This document shows positions 16,371 to 25,177 of a stretch of DNA of 64,000 nucleotides, one piece after another; the first letter of the stretch is position 1, and the number at the start of each line of letters is the position of its first letter. The position numbers and the translations under genes are program-made. The DNA comes from Stappia sp. WLB 29 (GTDB lineage: Bacteria > Pseudomonadota > Alphaproteobacteria > Rhizobiales > Stappiaceae): the NCBI RefSeq assembly GCF_023507705.1, contig NZ_JALBGD010000002.1, positions 1-64,000 on the forward strand. Direction: 5' to 3'. The notes beneath the pieces are model-generated. The model searched no databases and had not been told where the DNA came from. It saw only the letters and a list, made by a program, of their open reading frames with translations.

Positions 16371-17978
16371 ATGCGCGACCTGGGGGAATGGGACTACGTG
16401 ATCGTCGGTGCGGGTTCGGCCGGCTGTGTGCTGGCCAACCGCCTTTCGGCCGATCCGCAGGTCAAGGTCCTGCTACTCGAGGCTGGCGGAAAGGACGACT
16501 ACGTCTGGATTCACATTCCTGTCGGCTACCTTTATTGCATGGGCAATCCCCGGACCGACTGGGGCTTCAAGACCGCACCTGAGGCTGGTCTCAACGGCCG
16601 ATCTCTGTCCTATCCGCGCGGCCGCGTGCTCGGCGGCTGCTCCGCCATCAACGGCATGATCTACATGCGCGGCCAGGCGCGCGACTATGACGGCTGGCGC
16701 CAGATGGGGCTGGACGGCTGGGGCTGGGACGATGTCCTGCCGCTGTTCCGCCGTGCCGAGGACCATTACGAGCTCTCCGACGACATGCATGGCCGTGGCG
16801 GCGAATGCCGCGTCGAGCAGCAGCGGCTGTCCTGGGATATTCTCGATGCGGTGCGCGATGCCTGCGAGGAGGTCGGAATCCCGAAGATCGACGACTTCAA
16901 CCGCGGCGACAATTTCGGTTCGTCCTATTTCCAGGTGACGCAGCGCGGCGGCATCCGCTGGACCGCTGCCAAGGGCTTCCTCAAGCCGGTCGCGAACCGC
17001 CGGAACCTGAAGATCGTCACCGGTGCGCAGGTGACCAGACTGACGGTCGCCGAAGGCCGGGTGAGCGGCGTCGAGCTGCGCGTCGACGGCGCTCCCGCGC
17101 AGGCGAGAGTGGCGGGTGAACTGGTGCTTTCGGCAGGGGCCATCGGCTCCCCGCAAATCCTGGAACTGTCGGGCATCGGCGATCCGGAGGTGCTTGCGCG
17201 ACAGGGCATCGAAACAGTCGCGGAAAGCCGGCAGGTGGGGAGCAATCTCCAGGACCATCTGCAGATCCGCACGATCTTCAAGGTCAGCGGCGCAGTCACG
17301 CTCAACCAACTGGCCTCGAACCTGTTCGGCAAGGCGAGAATCGCGATGGAATATGCGGTGTCGCGCTCCGGACCGATGTCGATGGCGCCATCGCAGCTAG
17401 GCGTCTTTGCAAAGTCCGACCCGGCATTCGAGACCGCAAATATCGAGTATCACGTGCAGCCTCTGTCACTCGACAAGTTTGGCGAACCGCTCCATTCCTT
17501 TCCGGCAATCACCTTGAGCGTGTGCAATCTGCGTCCCGAGAGCCGGGGAAGCGTGCATGTCGCGAGCCGGGATCCGCTGGCCCATCCGGAGATCCGGCCG
17601 AACTACCTGTCGACGGCCGGCGATCGCAAGGTCGCTGCCGACAGCATCCGGCTGACCCGGCGCATCATGACCACGGATACGATGGCGCGCTTTTCGCCGG
17701 TCGAGCACCTGCCCGGTCCGCTGGTGCGCAGCGACGAGGACCTGGCGCGTGCAGCGGGCGATATCGGCACGACGATCTTTCATCCGGTGGGGACCTGCCG
17801 AATGGGCGCGGACGATGCCTCGGTCGTCGATGGGCGGCTGCGGTTGCGCGCCGTTGCCGGTATCCGAGTTGCGGATGCGTCAGTCATGCCGGCGATCACC
17901 TCCGGCAACACGGCGGTTCCAACGATGATGATCGCCGAAAAGGCCGCGGAGATGATCCGCGCGGACCGGCGTGCCTGA
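16371..17978 (+). CDS. GMC family FAD-dependent alcohol/choline dehydrogenase
   Basis: Glucose-methanol-choline oxidoreductase of 535 aa. The FAD-binding Rossmann motif is YVIVGAGSAGCVLANRLS (residues about 9-26). GMC signature 1 is PRGRVLGGCSAINGMIYMRG, signature 2 GAIGSPQILELSGIG, and the C-terminal active-site region reads FHPVGTCRMG with the conserved catalytic His, then ITSGNTAVPTMMIAEKAA. It resembles BetA choline dehydrogenase and aliphatic alcohol dehydrogenases, and the substrate cannot be fixed. No betaine aldehyde dehydrogenase gene is adjacent, so a BetA call is avoided. The gene appears monocistronic. Confidence 0.88.
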   Translation: MRDLGEWDYVIVGAGSAGCVLANRLSADPQVKVLLLEAGGKDDYVWIHIPVGYLYCMGNPRTDWGFKTAPEAGLNGRSLSYPRGRVLGGCSAINGMIYMRGQARDYDGWRQMGLDGWGWDDVLPLFRRAEDHYELSDDMHGRGGECRVEQQRLSWDILDAVRDACEEVGIPKIDDFNRGDNFGSSYFQVTQRGGIRWTAAKGFLKPVANRRNLKIVTGAQVTRLTVAEGRVSGVELRVDGAPAQARVAGELVLSAGAIGSPQILELSGIGDPEVLARQGIETVAESRQVGSNLQDHLQIRTIFKVSGAVTLNQLASNLFGKARIAMEYAVSRSGPMSMAPSQLGVFAKSDPAFETANIEYHVQPLSLDKFGEPLHSFPAITLSVCNLRPESRGSVHVASRDPLAHPEIRPNYLSTAGDRKVAADSIRLTRRIMTTDTMARFSPVEHLPGPLVRSDEDLARAAGDIGTTIFHPVGTCRMGADDASVVDGRLRLRAVAGIRVADASVMPAITSGNTAVPTMMIAEKAAEMIRADRRA

Positions 17979-18054
17979 ACTCGTGTTCCCGCGATTTGTG
18001 CCCGGCCGTCCGGATCGCTAGGATCGCCCCGAAACGCTGGGGAAAGACACGGTC

Positions 18055-19857
18055 ATGACAACGCTTGCCAGATGGGCCAGGCGCAACTCGCAACATATCC
18101 TGGTGCTGTGCTGCGCCTTGCCGGTGACCGTGTTGATCGGTTGGGTGACGTGGGAGACCGCCTCGCGGTTGTTCGCCGCCGAGGTGGCGACGAGGGCGCA
18201 GGCGCTTCTGTCCGTGCAGTCGGCAACGCTGGAGCGTCAGCTCGACAAGTTCCGCCTCCTGTCGCCTCTGCTGGCGCAACGTCCAGATGTGCGGGACATC
18301 ATCCTGCGCCGGGACGCTGCGCTGGGCGAGCGGGCGGCTGCGCTGGTTGCCGGTATGGCCGGAGCGCAGGAGGTCTTGGTTCTCGATGCGACCGGCGCGC
18401 TGATCGCGTCCAGCCATATGTCGCCCCGGCCGCCTGGCAACAGCCTGGAGGAGCTGCCATTGGCGGAGGCCCAGCAGGGTCGCCTCGGTCGCGCCTATCG
18501 GCGAGGCAACGGCAGCGAGCCGGGTAGCTACGTCTTCGCCTCGGCCGTCCGCGCCGGCAGTCTCGTCGTCGGCATCGTGGTCGTGCGCGTCAGCCTTGCC
18601 GAAATCGAGCAGGCCTGGGCCCTGAGCCCGGCGCCCATCGTGGCGATCGACACAACGGGAGAGATCGTGGCCACAAACCGCCCGGCATGGCGCGGACAAA
18701 GGGCGAGCGAGCGCTTCACCGTGCTCGGCACGGCCGAGGTGCCGCGAACCGGAGACGGCGCCGCCGCCGCCGCCACCGAAGCGGAATATGTTCGCTTCAA
18801 CGGCGCGACCGGGCGCGGCCCCTATCTCAGGATGGCGCGGACGCTGCCGGTGCTGGACTGGCAGGTCGCGGCATTCGCAGATACGGCCGATGCCCGTTCG
18901 CAGAGCCAGAAGGTCGCAGCGATCGCCGTGCTGATCTGTCTGCTGGCGAGCGTGGTCGGCTGGGTGGCGGCCGACCGACGCGTCGCGGTTCTGCGCCGCC
19001 TGCGCGAAGACAAGATCGCCGCCTCGCGCCTGGAGCGGAAAGTGCGCCTGCGCACCCGCGACCTCTCCAAGGCGAATGCGCGGCTCGCACGGGAGGTCAC
19101 CGAGCGCGAGGCCGCGGAGGCGGAACTCAGGAACATGCAGGCCGACCTGGTGCAGGCGGCGAAGATGGCAACGCTCGGCCAGATGTCCGCAGCTCTTTCG
19201 CACGAGTTCAACCAGCCTCTGGCCGCGATCCGTTCGAATGCCGACAATGCCAAGCAGTTTCTCGAACGCGGCATGGGCGAGCGGGTGGGCAGTGCGCTCG
19301 ACCGCATCATCCTGATGGTCGAGCGGATGGCGGAGATTTCCCGTGTGCTGAAGGGGTTCAGCCGCCGGGCAGGTACGGACCTGCGGCCGACGGCCCTGAA
19401 GCCGGTTGTCGACGAGGCGATGATGCTGCTGTCGCCGCGGATCAAGCAGGGCAGGGCCCGCTTGATCGTTACGCATCTCGATGGGCCGCTTTCGGTCGTG
19501 GGCGGGCATGTGCGGCTGGAGCAGGTGGTCCTCAACCTCGTCTCCAACGCGCTCGATGCCGTGGAGGTGCGTGACGACGGGCAGGTGGTTCTGACCACCC
19601 GCAGCGAGGCGGGACTGGCGGTGATCGAGGTGCGGGACAACGGCCCGGGCATCTCCTCCGATCTCCTGCCGAAGGTGTTCGATCCGTTCTTCACCACCAA
19701 GGAAGTCGGCAAGGGGCTGGGCCTCGGGCTTTCGATCGCCTACAAGATCGTCCACGATTTCTCGGGCAGCCTGACCGTGCGCCATGCGGAGGGCGGCGGG
19801 GCCGTCTTCACGGTTCGGCTGCCGCTGGCCGAGGGGCTGAGCGATGCGGCGGAGTAG
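18055..19857 (+). CDS. dctB: C4-dicarboxylate sensor histidine kinase DctB
   Basis: Membrane sensor kinase of 600 aa. A first transmembrane helix (residues about 17-38), a periplasmic dCache-type sensing region, a second helix (about 281-302), a coiled-coil with RLRTRDLSKANARLAREVTERE, the H-box ALSHEFNQPLAAIRSNADNA with the phospho-accepting His (about 382), and the ATPase N and G boxes (NLVSNALDAV, DNGPGISSDLLPKVFDPFFTTK, GLGLGLSIA). The N-Q-P-L H-box is typical of DctB. It is followed 48 nt later by dctD and then the TRAP transporter it should control in response to external succinate, fumarate or malate. Confidence 0.92.
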   Translation: MTTLARWARRNSQHILVLCCALPVTVLIGWVTWETASRLFAAEVATRAQALLSVQSATLERQLDKFRLLSPLLAQRPDVRDIILRRDAALGERAAALVAGMAGAQEVLVLDATGALIASSHMSPRPPGNSLEELPLAEAQQGRLGRAYRRGNGSEPGSYVFASAVRAGSLVVGIVVVRVSLAEIEQAWALSPAPIVAIDTTGEIVATNRPAWRGQRASERFTVLGTAEVPRTGDGAAAAATEAEYVRFNGATGRGPYLRMARTLPVLDWQVAAFADTADARSQSQKVAAIAVLICLLASVVGWVAADRRVAVLRRLREDKIAASRLERKVRLRTRDLSKANARLAREVTEREAAEAELRNMQADLVQAAKMATLGQMSAALSHEFNQPLAAIRSNADNAKQFLERGMGERVGSALDRIILMVERMAEISRVLKGFSRRAGTDLRPTALKPVVDEAMMLLSPRIKQGRARLIVTHLDGPLSVVGGHVRLEQVVLNLVSNALDAVEVRDDGQVVLTTRSEAGLAVIEVRDNGPGISSDLLPKVFDPFFTTKEVGKGLGLGLSIAYKIVHDFSGSLTVRHAEGGGAVFTVRLPLAEGLSDAAE

Positions 19858-19905
19858 AGTGTTGCTCGCCCGCTGGCGCATTTGCGGTGACAAAACGGGA
19901 CACTG

Positions 19906-21261
19906 ATGGACAAGGCGACCGTGCTGCTCGTCGATGACGAGCCCGATCTGCGTGAAGCGCTTGCGGAAGGGCTGGAGCTGGCTGGCCACAGCGTCGAGAC
20001 GTTTGAAGGCGCGTCCGGAGTGTTCGGGACGCTCGGCCGGGATTTCTACGGTGTGCTGGTGACGGACATCCGCATGCCCCAGACGGATGGTTTCGATCTG
20101 ATGCGCAAGGCGCTGGAGATCGATCCCGCCCTGCCGGTCATTCTCATCACAGGTCACGGCGACGTACCGCTCGCGGTCCAGGCGATGCGGGCCGGGGCCT
20201 ATGACTTCATCGAGAAGCCGTTTCCGGTCAGCCGGCTGTCGACGGTGATCGAGCGGGCGCTGGAGAAACGGCGCCTGGTGCTCGAGAACCGCCTTTTGCG
20301 CGAACAACTGGCCAGCCGGACAGGCCTGGAGGGGCGGCTGGTCGGCCGTTCCGCCGCAATGGAGCGGCTGCGCGGGCTCGTCGGAGCGCTTGCCGGCACC
20401 GATGCCGACGTGCTGATCATCGGCGAGACCGGGGCCGGCAAGGAAGTGGTGGCGCGCGCCCTTCACGAGGAGGGGCACCGCCGCGAGGGACCGTTCGTTG
20501 CGCTCAACTGCGGTGGCCTGCCGGCGGAAATCATCGAGTCGGAGCTTTTCGGCCACGAGAAAGGCGCCTTCACGGGAGCGGCAAGCCAGCGGATCGGCAA
20601 GCTCGAACATGCGCATGGCGGCACCGTCTTTCTCGACGAGATCGAGTCGATGCCGCTCGATCTTCAGGTCAAGCTGCTCAGGGTCATCGAGACACGCACG
20701 ATAGAGCGGCTGGGCTCCAACCGGACAATACCCCTGGACGTGCGCTTCCTGGCGGCGACCAAGGACGATCTGGAGGTCGCCGGAAATGCGGGGCGGTTCC
20801 GCAAGGACCTGTTTTACCGGTTGAATGTCGTCACCATCGAGATTCCCCCGCTCAGGGCGCGCAAGGAAGATATTCCTTTGCTCTTTCATCACCTGACACG
20901 CGAGGCGCGCGCCCGCTACCGGCGGGAAATCCCAGATGTGATGCCAGCTTTCGTCAGCGAACTGATTGCACGCGACTGGCCCGGGAACGTCCGGGAATTG
21001 CGGAACGTCGCTGATCGTTTCGTCCTGGGGCTCGAGCGGCCAGGCGGTGCGGGGCCTGCGGGCGGCATGGCCGAGGCGACGGTTCTGTCCGAGCGCGTTG
21101 CCGCCTATGAGCGTGCGGTGATTGCCGAAGAGCTCGCCAAGAACGGCGGCAGCCTCAAGGCGACGTATGAGGGACTGGGATTGTCGCGCAAGGCGCTCTA
21201 CGAAAAAATCCGCAAGTACGGCCTCGACCGCTCGACTGAAGACGGCGACTTTCCCGGCTGA
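19906..21261 (+). CDS. dctD: Sigma-54-dependent response regulator DctD
   Basis: NtrC-family activator of 451 aa with three domains. The receiver (residues about 5-120) has the acceptor Asp in VTDIRMPQTDG and the signalling Lys in DFIEKPF. The AAA+ domain (about 145-375) has Walker A GETGAGKE, the sigma-54-contacting GAFTGA loop (HEKGAFTGAA) and Walker B TVFLDEI. A C-terminal Fis-type helix-turn-helix follows (GGSLKATYEGLGLSRKALYEKIRKYGL). It should bind the tandem sites at 21272-21325 and activate the -24/-12 promoter of dctPQM directly downstream. Confidence 0.93.
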   Translation: MDKATVLLVDDEPDLREALAEGLELAGHSVETFEGASGVFGTLGRDFYGVLVTDIRMPQTDGFDLMRKALEIDPALPVILITGHGDVPLAVQAMRAGAYDFIEKPFPVSRLSTVIERALEKRRLVLENRLLREQLASRTGLEGRLVGRSAAMERLRGLVGALAGTDADVLIIGETGAGKEVVARALHEEGHRREGPFVALNCGGLPAEIIESELFGHEKGAFTGAASQRIGKLEHAHGGTVFLDEIESMPLDLQVKLLRVIETRTIERLGSNRTIPLDVRFLAATKDDLEVAGNAGRFRKDLFYRLNVVTIEIPPLRARKEDIPLLFHHLTREARARYRREIPDVMPAFVSELIARDWPGNVRELRNVADRFVLGLERPGGAGPAGGMAEATVLSERVAAYERAVIAEELAKNGGSLKATYEGLGLSRKALYEKIRKYGLDRSTEDGDFPG

Positions 21262-21271
21262 GATCCGCCCC

Positions 21272-21325
21272 GATGTGTCGATGTCGACACATCCTTTCTG
21301 AATGATGTGTCGTTTCCTGCACATT
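21272..21325 (+). promoter_or_regulatory. Tandem DctD-type upstream activator sites
   Basis: Two inverted repeats of the form GATGTG-N10-CACAT(C/T): 21272-21293 (perfect, GATGTGTCGA, TG, TCGACACATC) and 21304-21325 (weaker, GATGTG, ten bases, CACATT). They are 32 bp apart, close to three helical turns, and lie 73-126 nt upstream of the -24 element. This matches how DctD occupies paired sites upstream of dct promoters in rhizobia. Binding is inferred. Confidence 0.75.
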
Positions 21326-21397
21326 TCGAGCTTGCGACAGGACGCGTGCGATCCTCCCTGCCCGCAAAACGGGCGATTTGCTCGCCTCTCAGGCATT

Positions 21398-21413
21398 TGG
21401 CACGCATGTTGCT
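21398..21413 (+). promoter_or_regulatory. Sigma-54 (-24/-12) promoter of dctPQM
   Basis: The sequence TGGCACGCATGTTGCT matches the RpoN consensus TGGCAC-N5-TTGCT exactly, with the invariant GG (21399-21400) and GC (21411-21412) 12 bp apart. Transcription should begin near 21423-21426, about 77 nt before the dctP ATG. Together with the upstream sites it explains the DctBD dependence of this transporter. Confidence 0.9.
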
Positions 21414-21501
21414 AATTGTGGGACGCGAATAAACCGGCACCTCTTGCCGGATCACCTGTCCGCGCGCCCTGGCGCGGCAAAACATGTCTGGGAGGACATC
21501 C

Positions 21502-22503
21502 ATGAAAAAGTTCGCAACGGCTGCGGTCGCTGCCGCATGCCTCACCTTCGCCGCTCCGGCTCTCGCCGATTGCGACGATGGCGAGATGGTCATCAAGTTC
21601 AGCCATGTGGTGGCCGGCTCCGGCCATCCCAAGGGCGACGCGGCGACCCTGCTCGCCAAGCGCGTCAACGAGGAGATGAATGGCAAGGCCTGCATGCAGG
21701 TGTTCCCGAATTCGCAGCTCTTCGACGACGACAAGGTGATGGAAGCCCTGCTGCTCGGCGACGTGCAGCTCGCGGCCCCGTCCCTGTCGAAGTTCGAGGC
21801 CTATACGCTGAAGTATCGCCTCTTCGACCTGCCGTTCCTGTTCAACGACCTGTCGTCGATCGATCGCTTCGCGGTTAGCGAGCCCGGCAAGGAGCTGCTG
21901 AACTCGATGACCGATGTAGGCTTCGTCGGCCTGGGCTACTGGAGCTCGGGCATGAAGCAGTTCTCGGCCAACAAGCCGCTGCTGCTGCCGACGGACGCTG
22001 CCGGGCTGAAGTTCCGCATCCAGACGTCGGACGTTGCCGAGGCCATGATCGCCGCCATGGGTGCGAATGCCCAGAAGCTGGCCTTCAAGGAGGTCTATGG
22101 CGCGCTGCAGACCGGTGTCGTTGACGGTCAGGAGAACTCCTGGTCCAACATCTACACTCAGAAGTTCTTCGAGGTGCAGGACGGCATCACCGAGACCAAC
22201 CACCAGCTGCTGGCCTATCTGCTCGTCACGTCCGACGAGTGGCTGAGCGGTCTCGAGCCGGATGTGCGTGACCAGTTCCTGACCATCGTCAACGAGGTCA
22301 CGGTCGCCGCCAATGCTGCCGTCGCCGGCCAGGAAGCCGAAAACCGCCAGAAGATCCTGGATGCCGGCAGCGAGATCCGGGAGCTTACCCCGGAGCAGCG
22401 GAAGGCCTGGGTCGATGCCATGAAGCCGGTCTGGGACAAGTTCCGCGGCGATATCGGCGAAGAGCTGATCGAGGCTGCCCAGGCTTCGAACAACCCCAGC
22501 TGA
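21502..22503 (+). CDS. dctP: TRAP transporter C4-dicarboxylate-binding protein DctP
   Basis: Periplasmic solute receptor of 333 aa. Signal peptide MKKFATAAVAAACLTFAAPALA precedes the mature start at about residue 23. The DctP family pattern is clear: IKFSHVVAGSGHPKGDAA, MQVFPNSQLFDDDKVMEALLLGDVQL, the carboxylate-binding Arg in GLKFRIQTSD and VDGQENSWSNIY. The ATG at 21502 has a GGAGGAC ribosome site; an upstream in-frame ATG at 21484 was rejected. It delivers succinate, malate or fumarate to DctQM. Confidence 0.93.
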   Translation: MKKFATAAVAAACLTFAAPALADCDDGEMVIKFSHVVAGSGHPKGDAATLLAKRVNEEMNGKACMQVFPNSQLFDDDKVMEALLLGDVQLAAPSLSKFEAYTLKYRLFDLPFLFNDLSSIDRFAVSEPGKELLNSMTDVGFVGLGYWSSGMKQFSANKPLLLPTDAAGLKFRIQTSDVAEAMIAAMGANAQKLAFKEVYGALQTGVVDGQENSWSNIYTQKFFEVQDGITETNHQLLAYLLVTSDEWLSGLEPDVRDQFLTIVNEVTVAANAAVAGQEAENRQKILDAGSEIRELTPEQRKAWVDAMKPVWDKFRGDIGEELIEAAQASNNPS

Positions 22504-22660
22504 CACTGATCCGGATTGCCCGCGTACCCTCGGGTTCGCGGGCGGTTCGGCCTATCGGATCGCTCCCGGCGGTTGCGCAGGACGAGGGCCTTGCCCCTTG
22601 CGCCCGACCGGGAGCTTTCCAGCCCTCGTTCCCGACAAAACAGACACATTGGGGGAAGCG

Positions 22661-23281
22661 ATGCAACGCGTCGACAATTGGGTCACGCGCTTCGAGGAGA
22701 ACGTGATCGCGCTTCTGCTCGCGGCGATGACCATCGTGACCTTCACTCAGGTGGTTGCCCGCTACGGCTTCAATTCCGGCTGGACCGGAGCGCTCGAACT
22801 CACCCGCATTCTCTTTGCCTGGCTGATTCTTTTCGGCATGAGCTACGGGGTGAAGATGGGCACGCATCTGGGCGTCGATGCCGTCATTCGCCTGTTCCCG
22901 GCGCCGATCTTCCGCATCTTCGCGATTTTCGGCGCGCTTTGCGGTGTGGCCTATGCGGTCATCCTGCTGCATTCCGACTGGCTGCAATGGCTCGGCATCA
23001 GCACGCGCGGCGGCGCTATCGACTACTGGTCGCGCATGTATCGTATCGGCATTGGTCTCGATGATTTGCGCTACCCGGAGCTGGTTCAGGAGATGTTCGG
23101 CACCCAGGAGCGCGTGCAGCGCTGGATCGCCTATCTGATCCTGCCCGTGGGACTGGCCCTTTTCGCCTTCCGCTGTGCCCAGGCCGTCTGGCAGATCGCC
23201 ACCGGCAAGCGCGAGATGATGATCGCAGCGCACGAAGCGGAAGAGCTCGTTGCCGAAAACAAAAACGTGCTGAAGGACTGA
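22661..23281 (+). CDS. dctQ: TRAP transporter small membrane subunit DctQ
   Basis: Small integral-membrane subunit of 206 aa with four hydrophobic helices (about residues 15-35, 52-70, 80-105, 150-172). The DctQ-type features are FEENVIALLLAAMTIVTFTQVVARYGFNSGW and the LFGMSYGVKMGTHLGVDAVI segment. The ATG at 22661 follows GGGGGAAGCG; an open frame reaching 22598 is in intergenic sequence. It joins the binding protein to the DctM ion-coupled channel. The stop is 7 nt before dctM. A 157-nt gap from dctP may carry a processing signal, but none was identified. Confidence 0.9.
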   Translation: MQRVDNWVTRFEENVIALLLAAMTIVTFTQVVARYGFNSGWTGALELTRILFAWLILFGMSYGVKMGTHLGVDAVIRLFPAPIFRIFAIFGALCGVAYAVILLHSDWLQWLGISTRGGAIDYWSRMYRIGIGLDDLRYPELVQEMFGTQERVQRWIAYLILPVGLALFAFRCAQAVWQIATGKREMMIAAHEAEELVAENKNVLKD

Positions 23282-23288
23282 TCCCGCC

Positions 23289-24695
23289 ATGGAAGCCGGT
23301 GTTCTCTTCATCATGGTGCTCGGGCTGCTGTTCCTCGGCGTCCCGATCGCGATCGCGCTGGGCCTGTCCAGCGTCCTGACGATCGCCTTCTTCTCCCAGG
23401 ACTCCATGTCCTCGGTTGCCCTGCAGCTGTTCACGGCCTCGCAGAACTACACGCTCCTGGCGATTCCCTTCTTTATTCTCGCCTCGGCCTTCATGTCGAC
23501 AGGTGGCGTCGCCCGGCGCATCATCCGCTTCGCCATCGCCTGCGTCGGTCATCTGCGCGGCGGCATGGCGATCGCGGCGGTCTTCTCGTGCATGCTCTTT
23601 GCCGCACTGTCCGGCTCCTCGCCGGCAACCGTGGTCGCGATTGGCACGATCGCCATCGCCGGCATGCGCCAGGTCGGCTACACGAAGGAATTCGCCGCCG
23701 GTGTCATCGCCAATGCGGGCACGCTCGGCATTCTCATTCCGCCGTCCATCGTCATGGTGGTCTATGCGGCTGCGACTGACGTGTCCGTCGGCCGCATGTT
23801 TCTGGCCGGCGTCATTCCGGGCCTTGTTGCCGGTCTGATGCTGATGGTTGCGATCTACGTGAACGCGCGCATCAAGAACATGCCCAAGCAGCCGTTCGGC
23901 GGTTTGGGCGAGGTCGCCTCGGCGGCCGGCGAGGCGGGCTTCGGCCTGCTGCTGATCGTCATCATCCTCGGCGGCATTTACGGCGGCATCTTCACACCGA
24001 CGGAAGCTGCGGCGGTGGCTGCGGTCTATTCGTTCCTGATCGCCATCTTCATCTATCGCGACATGGGGCCGCTCAAGGGCGTCCCGATGCGCAGGGACGG
24101 GGAGTCCCTGCCCGCGGCGGTGGGGCGCAACGTTTGGCTGACGGTTGTCTATTTCCTGCCGGGTTGCGTCCACAGCGACACGCGCAAGGTGCTGGTCGAC
24201 GCGTCGAAAACGACGGTGATGCTGATGTTCATCATCGTCAACGCGCTGCTCTTCGCTCACACCCTGACGGCCGAGCGGATTCCGCAGGCGATCACTGACT
24301 GGATGATCGGCGCGGGCTTCACCTGGTTCACCTTCCTGATCGCCGTGAACATCCTGCTGCTGATCGGCGGCCAGTTCATGGAGCCGTCGGGCCTGCTGCT
24401 GATCGTTGCTCCGGTGGTGTTCCCCATCGGTATGGCGCTCGGGGTCGATCCGATCCATCTCGGCATCATCATGGTGGTGAACATGGAGATCGGCATGATC
24501 ACGCCGCCCATCGGCCTCAACCTGTTCGTCACATCAGGCATAACCGGCATGAGCCTCGTTCAGGTGGTGCGGGCGGCAGCACCTTTCGTGCTGATCCTGT
24601 TCATCTTCCTGATCCTGGTGACTTATGTGCCGGCGCTGTCGACCTGGCTGCCCTACTCGCTGATGGGGCCGGAACTGGTCACCCGCACGGGCTGA
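23289..24695 (+). CDS. dctM: TRAP transporter large membrane subunit DctM
   Basis: Twelve-helix sodium- or proton-coupled permease of 468 aa. DctM features: LGVPIAIALGLSSVL near the start, the loop LFAALSGSSPATVVAIGTIAI, IANAGTLGILIPPSIVMVVYAAAT, and the mirrored C-terminal repeat NMEIGMITPPIGLNLFV. It is longer than the usual 425-435 aa because of a hydrophilic and hydrophobic insertion around residues 255-310, which is common in alphaproteobacterial DctM. Last gene of the dct unit, followed by a strong terminator. Confidence 0.92.
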   Translation: MEAGVLFIMVLGLLFLGVPIAIALGLSSVLTIAFFSQDSMSSVALQLFTASQNYTLLAIPFFILASAFMSTGGVARRIIRFAIACVGHLRGGMAIAAVFSCMLFAALSGSSPATVVAIGTIAIAGMRQVGYTKEFAAGVIANAGTLGILIPPSIVMVVYAAATDVSVGRMFLAGVIPGLVAGLMLMVAIYVNARIKNMPKQPFGGLGEVASAAGEAGFGLLLIVIILGGIYGGIFTPTEAAAVAAVYSFLIAIFIYRDMGPLKGVPMRRDGESLPAAVGRNVWLTVVYFLPGCVHSDTRKVLVDASKTTVMLMFIIVNALLFAHTLTAERIPQAITDWMIGAGFTWFTFLIAVNILLLIGGQFMEPSGLLLIVAPVVFPIGMALGVDPIHLGIIMVVNMEIGMITPPIGLNLFVTSGITGMSLVQVVRAAAPFVLILFIFLILVTYVPALSTWLPYSLMGPELVTRTG

Positions 24696-24723
24696 CCCCG
24701 AGGTCCGGCAAGGCCGCAACAGC

Positions 24724-24764
24724 AAAGACCCCGGCGATGGTTCCATCGCCGGGGTCTTTCTTTT
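24724..24764 (+). terminator. Strong rho-independent terminator after dctM
   Basis: Perfect 17-bp inverted repeat (AAAGACCCCGGCGATGG and its complement) with a 2-nt loop, at 24724-24759, followed by a T-rich tail. As the stem begins with AAA and ends with TTT and the next gene is convergent, it should stop transcription from both sides. Confidence 0.93.
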
Positions 24765-24794
24765 GGTTGAGGCAGCACACTTGGCAGCTGGCGG

Positions 24795-25076
24795 TCAGAC
24801 GATGCTGCCCAGCTTCATCGCAACGCTCATGTCGCCGGCAACCTTGATCTTGCCGGTCATGAAGGCCGTGGTCGGATTGAGCTCGCCGGCCAGCAGGTCC
24901 GCAAGGTCGCTCGGCGAGATGGAGATCGTGCAGTCGGCGTCCTTGTCCTCGTTGGAGACGGTTGCGCCCTCGACATAGATGACGCCCGCATCGCCGCAGT
25001 CGAATTTCACGCTGTCGGAGATGCCGCCACCGGCCACCTTGCCGCGCACGGCCTCCGTCAGTTCATCCATCGTCAT
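24795..25076 (-). CDS. SCP2 sterol-binding domain protein
   Basis: Small 93-aa protein that is a single SCP2 domain: TEAVRGKVAGGGISDSVKFDCGDAGVIYVEGA, then CTISISPSDLADLLAGELNPTTAFMTGKIKVAGDMSVAMKLG. This fold binds lipids or acyl-CoA in a hydrophobic tunnel; in bacteria the ligand is usually unknown. The ATG at 25076 is preceded by GGAGGACATGGAAC. The reading frame stays open to 25901 but that part is a shadow of the dehydratase gene. It is the last minus-strand gene before the dct terminator and is separated from the dehydratase by a palindromic region. Confidence 0.85.
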   Translation of the reverse strand: MTMDELTEAVRGKVAGGGISDSVKFDCGDAGVIYVEGATVSNEDKDADCTISISPSDLADLLAGELNPTTAFMTGKIKVAGDMSVAMKLGSIV

Positions 25077-25123
25077 GTTCCATGTCCTCCTGTCGCCGAA
25101 CCTTCGTTGGCTGCACCCAATCA

Positions 25124-25143
25124 TGACGCTTACGTAATCGTCA
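25124..25143. promoter_or_regulatory. 20-bp palindrome upstream of the SCP2 gene
   Basis: The site reads TGACG, C, TTACGTAA, T, CGTCA: a near-perfect palindrome with one mismatched pair, 48 nt upstream of the SCP2 start. On the minus strand TTGACG could be part of a -35 region. The TTACG-CGTCA half-sites recall MerR-type LiuR sites of branched-chain amino acid and acyl-CoA catabolism genes in proteobacteria. The regulator is not identified. Confidence 0.5.
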
Positions 25144-25177
25144 AGTGCATTCAGGTTTCGGCGACCACACGCCCCGC

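Noticed and set aside
16371-17978. Calling the GMC enzyme BetA (choline dehydrogenase)
   Set aside because: The GMC family is certain, but no betB, betI or choline transporter gene is adjacent and the substrate cannot be read from the sequence.
17896-21396. A 3.5-kb open frame on the minus strand opposite dctB-dctD
   Set aside because: Its translation is low-complexity and Arg/His/Gln-rich with no family motifs, while the plus strand encodes complete DctB and DctD. Long antisense open frames are common in GC-rich DNA.
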